This document shows positions 57,151 to 64,000 of a stretch of DNA of 64,000 nucleotides, piece after piece. Numbering within the stretch: the stretch's first letter is position 1; each line of letters begins with the position of its first letter. The stretch is from Parietaria judaica (lineage: Eukaryota > Streptophyta > Magnoliopsida > Rosales > Urticaceae): contig OX940863.1 in assembly GCA_954871525.1 (NCBI GenBank), positions 23,324,001 through 23,388,000 on the forward strand, written 5' to 3'. Position numbers and translations under genes: made by a program. The notes below the pieces were generated by a model that was not told the DNA's origin, searched no databases, and saw only the letters and a list, made by a program, of their open reading frames with translations.

Positions 57151-58722
57151 ATGGCCGGAGATCAAAGAACTGATCCCACTTCGCCCAAGCCCGACCGCCA
57201 ACCGGCCTGCGAGTATTGCCTCGAGTACGGTCCATGGTGCAAGCTAGACTGCCCTTTCATGCCCTACTTCCCGCCGGAGCGGCGCCGTGAAGTTCCCGCT
57301 GCGGAGCCGCTATACAAGAAGCCTGTACCCTTGATGCTGACCGTTCAAAACGTCCCCGTGTATAACCAGAAACCGATTCAGTCAAGCCAAACCAACATTG
57401 GCGAGAAGGGAGTTGTCATTGGCAGCGCCGGTGGTAGCGGGAGTCCTCCGGCTGATTCTTTTGACGGTGCAGACGAAAACCCCGTCAGGAAAACCCAGAA
57501 GGAAGTTATCATTCCTAGTTGGGGTCGCGACCGGACTCCTCGGGTTAATTCCGTCGCCAGCGCAGACGAAAACCCCGTTGGGAAAACCCGGAAACCATTT
57601 CAGCAACACAAAACTAAAGTTGCCAAGAAGGCTACGGCTCAGCCGGGAGTTGTCATTGGCAGTGCCGGTTGCCACCCGAATCCTCCGGTTGATTCCTTCG
57701 TCGACGTAAACAAAAACCCCGTCGGGAAAACCCGGTTTCATCCATGCCAAGCACAAGTTGAAGCTGCCAATAAGGGAGTTGTCATTGGCAGCACCAGTGG
57801 GAACCCGACTCCTCCGATTGATTCACTCGTCGGCGTAGACAAAAACCCTGTCGTGAAAATCCAGAAACCGGTTCAGCAACGCCAAACTAAAGTTGCCAAG
57901 ATATTAACTGCTCAGCCGGAAGTTGTCATTGGCAGCGCCGGTGGCCACCCGAGTACTCTTCCGGTTGATTCCGTCGGCGTAGACAAAAACCTCGTCAGCA
58001 AGATCCAGAAACCGGTTCAGCAACGCCAAAATAAAGTTGCCGGGATATTTACGGCTCAACCGGAAGTTGTCATTGGCAGCACCGGTTGCCACCCGAGTAC
58101 TCTTCCGGTTGATTCCGTCGGCGTAGACAAAAACTCCGTCAGCAAGATCCAAAAACCGGCTCAGCAAAGCCAAACTAAAGTTACCAAGAAGGATACGGCT
58201 CAGCCGGGAGGTGTCATTGGCAACGTTGGTTGCCACCCGACTCTTCCGGTTGATTCCTTGGTCGGTGTAGACGAAAACCCCGTCGGGGAAATCCAGAAAC
58301 CAATTCAGCAAGGCCAAACTAAAGTTGCCGAGAAGGCTACGGCTCAGCCGGGAGTTGTCATTGGCAACCCAACTCCGCCGGTTAACTCTATCATCGGCAC
58401 AGACGAAAACCCCCTAGGGGAAACCTGGCACTTGGTTCCGGTACGCCTAACTCCCAAAAAGGCTACGCCTCAGCGGGGAGTTGTCACTGACAATGCCGGT
58501 GGCGACTCGACTCTGCCGGCTAATTCCCTCATTGGTTCCGATGAAGTCGCCAAGAAAGCAACAGGTCACCCGACCATTGTAATATCTGACAGCGACAGTG
58601 TCAGTGACGACCCGACTTTGCCGGTTAATTCCGTTAACGGCGCCGATGTTCGTAGTAACACCCAGGGCCCTCCCAGTCCCATCCATGGCCCGCCGCCTTT
58701 CGGCATCCTCGATGAGGATTAG
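57151..58722 (+). CDS. LOB-like gene C: zinc-block protein with a long Val/Pro/Gln repeat tail
   Basis: The ORF from ATG 57151 to 58722 is 523 codons, intact and in one exon. Residues about 20-45 read PACEYCLEYGPWCKLDCPFM PYFPPERR; the spacing CX2CX6CX3C and the following PYFPPE are those of the LOB zinc block. Nothing resembling the second half of a LOB domain (GAS block, coiled coil) follows. The remaining 430 residues are about eight diverged units of 35-48 residues built from QPGVVIGSAGGHP, PPVDSxVGVDKNPVGK and QKPVQQRQTKVAKK. The protein ends in an acidic DSDSVSDDP segment. LOB factors bind DNA through the zinc block; whether this protein does is unknown. A TATA box lies at 57034. It is the only intact gene of the local trio. 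Confidence 0.65.
   Translation: MAGDQRTDPTSPKPDRQPACEYCLEYGPWCKLDCPFMPYFPPERRREVPAAEPLYKKPVPLMLTVQNVPVYNQKPIQSSQTNIGEKGVVIGSAGGSGSPPADSFDGADENPVRKTQKEVIIPSWGRDRTPRVNSVASADENPVGKTRKPFQQHKTKVAKKATAQPGVVIGSAGCHPNPPVDSFVDVNKNPVGKTRFHPCQAQVEAANKGVVIGSTSGNPTPPIDSLVGVDKNPVVKIQKPVQQRQTKVAKILTAQPEVVIGSAGGHPSTLPVDSVGVDKNLVSKIQKPVQQRQNKVAGIFTAQPEVVIGSTGCHPSTLPVDSVGVDKNSVSKIQKPAQQSQTKVTKKDTAQPGGVIGNVGCHPTLPVDSLVGVDENPVGEIQKPIQQGQTKVAEKATAQPGVVIGNPTPPVNSIIGTDENPLGETWHLVPVRLTPKKATPQRGVVTDNAGGDSTLPANSLIGSDEVAKKATGHPTIVISDSDSVSDDPTLPVNSVNGADVRSNTQGPPSPIHGPPPFGILDED
57380..58500 (+). repeat. Tandem repeat encoding the gene C tail (unit about 105-145 bp)
   Basis: gttgtcattggcagcgccgg and gtagacaaaaaccccgtc recur about eight times with variable spacing. 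Whole-unit duplication is seen at 57930-58130, where two neighbouring units are nearly the same. Confidence 0.85.
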
Positions 58723-60669
58723 CTGTAGTTCCTGACGTGTTGCCAGGTGGAACTTCTGCCGGGATCTACATGAGATTCCTTAATCTTGATTAGTATTGGT
58801 AAATTTGTTTCATTAATTTCAGTCTATAAATAAAATTTGTGGTTGCAATTAAAATATTGTTTTGTACTCGATTCATTGACTATAGTTTATGAATTTTGTG
58901 GTAATTTGTATGTATAATATTGAGTAATTGACGTCATGACCTCTTAAGTTTGATCAGTTGTATTTTCTCTCTAAATGCTTTTGATTCGTTTGTTGAGACT
59001 TAAGCGCTCATTTTTTATAATTAAAATATTAAAATTATATTAGTTCCTATCTATATAAAAAAATGAACATTTTTCAATACTTCATTCTGAAATTATTATC
59101 GACGATTCTACATTTCAACTATAGGTTATCTGTGATAATTTAAATGTAAGAGAGGAAAAATGCGACAAAATAAATATAGAGGGGGAAATTGCAATTAATG
59201 TCAAACTAAGAGGGAAACAACACTAATTAATTGCTTTATAATATTTTAACAAACTTAATTCATTGATTTTAGTACCTATGCACAAAATACCCGAAACCAA
59301 TTGTTTTACTCGGAACGGAAAAATTACCCGAAATTGGTTGGAGCTCAGATTCTGGATTTGGATACCGAAACTGGCTTGAAATCCGATTCCAGTTTTAGGT
59401 CCAACTTTTTAAGAACAAGTCTTTTTTTGAACCGGTTTTTGAAACTCGATTATATATAATATCGTAAAATAACATAATTTTGTGAAGTAAGTCGAGGACA
59501 CCAAAGTAAATAATATATGGTCGCGCACATCTTGAACTGAGCGGATCGTTCCGTTCTAAATCGTTCCTAGCATGAATTTAATTACTCGTTGACCGTGTCG
59601 TAAGAAGAGCAATCCGAAATGGAACGATGCTCTTAGGGTGATATCAGTTTTCACGATTATCTATGTATTGAATTAAATAATAATCTAATGATTTCCGAAC
59701 TACATTGTTTTATCAGCAACGATTTGTTCTGTCTTTTTTCGGTTTTTGCTATCTGACATTTCACAACTTTTTATTTTCTTTCAATATTTATTTACAGCCT
59801 TTAGAGGGATTTAAGTCGTGGGTGAACTAAAATAATGTAAGGATAAAAATATCAACTTAATAAAATATCGAAAAGACGATAATAAAAATTGTGACTCTCT
59901 AATCTTACCCGGAATCTACGTGATATAGCCGTCAAATCTACTGGCGCGCACATCCGGAAAAACGGAAATCTCCATGAGCGCTCCGTTAGGTTTCGAAATG
60001 GTCCTTTCCTAACTGCATGTACACGTTGACTGTGTCGGAAGCGAGTCCGGCAAGGATCATTTCGAAATTAAACGAGGCAGTCATGGGAGAGGTTTAGCCG
60101 GAGACACAATACACGCGGGAAATATAATATTATGTTATTCCTGACTCGATATTAGTGTTTATTTAGAGATAATCAGCGAAGTAAAAGAGATTTAGTTGAT
60201 TTTTTCTTCTCTATTTATTTATGTTTTTTTTTTAATCTCCGTAAATAATGGGGTTTAGTGAATAACTTTTATTCGCTTTTCGCTCTACAAGCATTAGATT
60301 ACTAAGTTCGTTATTTTATTGTTTCAATTAGTCGTTTTATGCTCATGATTTTTCGGATATATTTTGATTCGTAGTTTAACACTCTTTGATGTTTTAGTCT
60401 CGTTTTACTTGTTTCTGTCGGTTTTTTTTTTTTTTTTTTTTTCTGAGTTATTTTCTAGCATTTTTAGGATTTGGTGTCGTTTCCATCATGTGTGTAAAGA
60501 TAGGTCTTTGTATTCCACTTATTGAAAATGCTAGTGATCATTCGTGGGTTTATTAACCTCGTAGCTTTTTTAGTTTTTGGTGTCGTTTGATCATGTGTGT
60601 TTAATACTCCAATCATTTTCATATCCTTGTCGTTTTAACGTACCTATGTCGTTTTCAATGCTGATGATG
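58723..60669. other. Long AT-rich intergenic stretch
   Basis: About 1.9 kb without a credible gene. At 59270-59460 there is a degenerate sequence with acaaaatacccgaaaccaat and ccggtttttg motifs, similar to one at 61155-61300; these are probably relics of one MITE family. A T-run lies at 60423-60442. Confidence 0.45.
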
Positions 60670-61061
60670 ACGTTTGGGAACAATTAAATATGTTATTACA
60701 GGGTTCTGATTACTCGACACATCAAGTGGCAGATGCGTTTGCTCGTTTTGGTGCTGATTGTAGGGAAAATATCTTCACAAATTCTAATGAGCTCCCTAGC
60801 AATATAAAAAGTTTTTTTAGGTTAGACAAAATGTATATTGCGTATATTAGGCATGTCTACTGTTTTTGTTTTGCTATTTGTTCTTATCATTATGTTTATT
60901 GTGATAGTCTTGTCGTTAGGGATGCTTTTCATGTTTGATTTTTGTAAGTCCCAATATAAAAATGTAACCACGGTTTTCCTCCGCCATACGTGAGGGCTCT
61001 ATTAATAAAATCGAGATGGAGACACTATGTGAGTGTTCTCCGGCTATCTGCTATAAAAAAA
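60670..61061 (+). mobile_element. 5'-truncated LINE (L1-type) tail
   Basis: A 392-bp insert ending in an A-run (61054-61063) is flanked by a 13-bp duplication aatgctgatgatg (60657-60669 and 61062-61074). The open frame near 60690 (HQVADAFARFGADCRENIFT) resembles the RNase H-like C-terminus of plant LINEs. The 3' UTR has ggttttcctccgccatacg and gagggctctattaataaaat. Confidence 0.85.
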
Positions 61062-61074
61062 AATGCTGATGATG

Positions 61075-61540
61075 TTTTGATTGCTCTACATGTTTATGTG
61101 CATGTTCTATTCAATGCTGATCATGTGAATGCTACTATGCTCTACATATTTAATGTACCTTAATGAGGCCGTACAAAATACCTGGAACTAATTTTTTACC
61201 TGGAATCTGGGTACCCAGTTTCCGGTTCCAGGTCCAAAACTCCGAATTCCCGAAATCTGGTTCCGGATACTGGGTAATGAAAAAAAAAAGTAATGAATCC
61301 GCTTTCAGCTCTAGATTTTAGTTTACATTGTTTGCTGTTTAAGTTAAATAGTTGTATATTAATGTTGATGATTTTAGTTTAGACTGTTTGCTGTTTAAGT
61401 AAAATAGTTGTATATTAATCTTGATTTTCATTTGTTTTAGTATCTGCAGTATGTAGATGTTGTCTCTATTTTGGAAAAATATTTTGGAAAAATAGTCTGA
61501 AAACTTTTAATCTAGATGTATTGTGTGTTGATGTACAAAT
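61075..61540. other. Non-coding DNA between the LINE tail and the terminal LTR element
   Basis: It includes a degenerate ccggttcc-rich sequence (61155-61300) and two tandem copies of a roughly 65-bp unit (ttgctgtttaagt, agttgtatattaat) at about 61310-61430. No gene is visible. Confidence 0.55.
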
Positions 61541-62322
61541 TGTTGAGGGCGATTTTCACCGCCCTTTTCCAGTCACAGGAATAATAAAAAAAAACACAAT
61601 AATGATATGAACACGAATATTCCTGATTTATTATATTCGTAAAAATGACTCGGTTTCTCCCGTTGATTAGCTGGACATTCGAAGGATGATGAACAAATAT
61701 ACGACGGCGCTCTCTAATCTCGATATATTTGGATTACAATAGATCAGTACTCAAAAATACAAAGAAATCTCTTTAAGATTGGAGTTTCCTTCTCTAAAAA
61801 CTAGCTTCTGTCTTTTGTGTCGATTTTTCCTCCCCTGGTGAATGAGGCTTCTCTTGCCTTTTATAGAGTTTACCTTCAGTCCTCTTCTCGGCTTTCCCGC
61901 TCCTTTATCTCTTTCATCATTCGTTTCCTAAAGTGATTTGAGGGAAGGCATGGCAGATTTCTGTTTTATGTCGCATCTGAGCAGACTGTCATTTTGGGTA
62001 GGTGAGCTTCATTAAATGCACATCTCTTCAGCCGTCATTGGGCTCTGCGCCGATCATCATGACGAAATTCCTCGAGACGAGCGTGATGGGACGCTTCATC
62101 GCGGTTTGGCTCTTACGCTAACCATCCCTCCTCGTGGCTAGACCTCCTCGCGGATGATCCCCCTCGGGAATAATCCTCCTCGGATGAGGACCTCCTCGCG
62201 GATGATCCCCCTCGAGAATAATCCTCCTCGGATGAGGACTTCCTCGTATTCCCTCACGTCGTTTATAAACAAAACGACACGAGTTGTGTTGAGGATGGAT
62301 TTGACGAAATCCGACCTCAACA
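61541..62322 (-). repeat. 3' LTR of the terminal element
   Basis: 782 bp, starting tgttgagggcgattttc and ending ccgacctcaaca. It contains two near-identical copies of a 58-bp unit (cctcctcgcggatgatcccc) at about 62146-62240. Confidence 0.85.
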
Positions 62323-63167
62323 GTTAGTCCCCCATTTTATCAAGTGTAAATACTTGGTAAAATAAAAACGAATGTAACTGTGAACGGCCAAAGATGTTTG
62401 CGAACTCCGTCGACCACTTTAGTTGACACGGTTGCCCTTATGCACGTTGTCAGAGAATCTCATCGCAATTTGTTGGTTGGTGTCTTCTGCTCGGAAGCTA
62501 ATGCGGCATCTTGCTGAGTTGTAGCTGATCTCGTTGAGTGGAGCATCTCCCTTGGTGATGATATTTTCTTTGACAAGCTTCTCGCGACGAGGAGCTTGCT
62601 AATAGCGATGAACTCCTTACAGCGATGAGCTTTTCCTAAAGCTAGTTTTCTTCGTCAAGTTCCCGAGACGACGAGCTCGCTCGTGGCGACGAACTTGTCG
62701 TAGTGAAGAACTTCTTCCTTTAATTAATTTGTTTGGTTTTTTCGATGGGCTTTCCTGTGATGGGCTAACATGTGATGAACTATTTACGCAAACAATCCTC
62801 GACGAGGAAGTTTTTCCCTCGAGGAACTATCTCCCTCGAGGAAGTTTTGCGATGAGGATACTGGCGATGAGAATGTCTGCGATGGGCTCCTCTCTGCGAG
62901 GAGCTTCTTAGTGACTTTCAGCATTCCCGACAGTTCCTATCCCTGGGCCCCACAGCGATTCAGTTTCCCAAAACGTCAGTCTCGAATCCCACGCAAATCT
63001 TTTCAGCAATAAATGCTGACGCTTCGTACTCGAGTATTATTATTATTATTATTTTTTTGGGATACGCAACGGCTCAATGATCTCCACCGTTGATGTCTTT
63101 CACACGCTTTAAATCTGGACCGTGGGATCGAAACGTGTTGGTTCGCCTCCCTTCATTCCTTTCCTTA

Positions 63168-63178
63168 TAAATTCGAGG
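63168..63178 (+). promoter_or_regulatory. TATA box of the antisense ORF
   Basis: cttataaattc lies about 135 bp upstream of the ATG at 63309, consistent with an independent promoter for this ORF. Confidence 0.4.
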
Positions 63179-63308
63179 TCCCGCCTTCTCCAAATATTTT
63201 CCGAAATAGCGCAAAACTTCTCTGAACTTTCTTGTGATTTTCAACCTGCAACTCTCTTCCTCTCACTCACCGCCGGATTTCTTCCTTCTACGTTTCCAAA
63301 TATTTCGA

Positions 63309-64000
63309 TGGCTTCTTCCGACGCTGGTCCGATCTTCAAGACGCGGAGCCCTCTCTCCATTATGACTGAGGAGAGGTTAGAAATTGTCAAGAAACAGTGC
63401 GTCGATTCTGAGCTTTTCCCGGCACGCCTCCTTTATGAAGGCGAACTTGCCGACATCCCCAGAAATGAATATGCCTGTGTTTACGAATCGTTCTTCAGGA
63501 CCGTCGGCCTCCATTTTCCAGTGCCTAATTTGATCGTGGCGTTCCTCTACGCCTTCAGGGTTCCTATCGCTCAAGTGAGCCCTAACACTATCCGCCTCCT
63601 CATGTGTACGCTTGCCATCGCCTGCGAGCAGAAAGTCGAGCTTACCCTCGAAGACTTGATGCGTCTCTTCAAGTTGTCGAGAAATCCGAAGAATCTGGGA
63701 CGGTTTTCCCTCTCCCATCGTGTATCCCTCTCCCATCGCGTTCGGGGCCATATTCTCGAGAATACACCCTCGAATGAATCCGGCTGGGAGAACCGCTATT
63801 TCTTCGTGAAGGTGGACCGCACTACTTTCGGCCCCAACTACAAGTTTCTACCGAGGGAGTGGGTCCCCGAGGGGGTAGATCTCCCCCGGTATAGACCTGG
63901 GGAAGGTGGGGAAGCCGAGGCACGCTTTAACAAGATCCACCAGGCCCTCCTCGCCAACCCTCATCGGGACTGGAACAAGGATTTCGGAGGTCAGCGCCTC
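63309..64000 (+). CDS. Retroelement antisense ORF with a 'putative gypsy-type transposon' domain (partial)
   Basis: The frame from ATG 63309 (MASSDAGPIFKTRSPLSIMT) stays open to the end of the window, at least 230 codons. The segment FFRTVGLHFPVPNLIVAFLY, then VPIAQVSPNTIRLLMCTLAI and LTLEDLMRLFKL, has the pattern of the plant domain annotated as putative gypsy-type transposon (Pfam Transposase_28). Its biochemical role is unknown. An 18-bp in-frame duplication gives SLSHRV twice near 63703-63740. It lies antisense to its host element, next to that element's 3' LTR. The 3' end is outside the window. Confidence 0.7.

Larger units (their letters stand above)
61541..64000 (-). mobile_element. 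Left part of an LTR retrotransposon, probably Tat-lineage Gypsy (runs off the window)
   Basis: The LTR at 61541-62322 is TG...CA. It is followed by the complement of a polypurine tract (agtcccccatttt), so this is the 3' LTR of a minus-strand element whose body continues beyond 64000. A minus-strand TATA box (ctataaaag) lies at about 61856-61866. Next to this LTR an ORF runs on the opposite strand (63309 onward). An antisense ORF between pol and the 3' LTR is characteristic of Tat elements. The pol region itself is outside the window. Confidence 0.75.

Noticed and set aside
57382..58317. Minus-strand ORFs across the gene C tail
   Set aside because: They are antisense shadows of the tandem repeat, with no independent evidence.
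60690..60938. Separate small gene at 60690
   Set aside because: The frame belongs to a truncated LINE with an A-tail and a 13-bp target duplication.

Overview
The window is plant nuclear DNA, most likely from an angiosperm and probably a eudicot. The evidence is short-exon genes with GT-AG (and two GC-AG) introns, AT-rich intergenic DNA and plant-specific gene families: STN8, plant S6 kinase, endo-beta-mannanase, LOB-domain proteins and a plant-type glucosylceramide synthase. There are no bacterial operons. I cannot name the species from sequence alone.

Layout. 1-1.7 kb: a divergent eIF2-beta-like gene. 2.0-3.0 kb: a hAT-type element built around a 160-bp tandem repeat, followed by a palindromic foldback element. 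4.0-5.4 kb: the mitochondrial Rieske iron-sulfur protein gene. 5.8-6.9 kb: a deletion-derived Copia element. 8.8-12.3 kb: an endo-1,4-beta-mannanase gene in six exons. 13.9-22.1 kb, minus strand: the thylakoid kinase gene STN8, split in its third exon by a complete 5.4-kb Copia element whose two LTRs look identical. 23.4-26.6 kb, minus: an S6 kinase gene. 27.9-30.6 kb, minus: ceramide glucosyltransferase in 14 exons. A second copy of the S6K promoter and leader exon lies upstream of it at 31.0-31.5 kb.

From 32.8 to 58.7 kb three LOB-like genes, each with a different repetitive tail, are separated by a dense nest of transposons. The nest holds a TIR element that carries the start of a KNL1-like kinetochore gene (35.1-36.3 kb), a foldback element with a hAT nested in it (36.4-37.7 kb), and a 15.5-kb non-coding LTR element (37.9-53.4 kb) that itself contains an 8.96-kb Gypsy/Tekay-like element (43.1-52.1 kb). 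The middle LOB-like gene is broken by a solo LTR and a TRIM. From 61.5 kb to the end is the left part of another minus-strand LTR element, with an antisense ORF next to its LTR as in Tat-lineage Gypsy elements.

The cellular genes do not form one pathway. The common theme is how transposons and duplications have reshaped them: STN8 is interrupted, a kinetochore gene fragment is captured, an S6K promoter copy sits upstream of GCS, and the LOB-like cluster has been split into complementary half-domains and pseudogenised. Exon boundaries were read by hand from splice consensus and reading-frame continuity. Family assignments come from recognised motifs, not from database searches.
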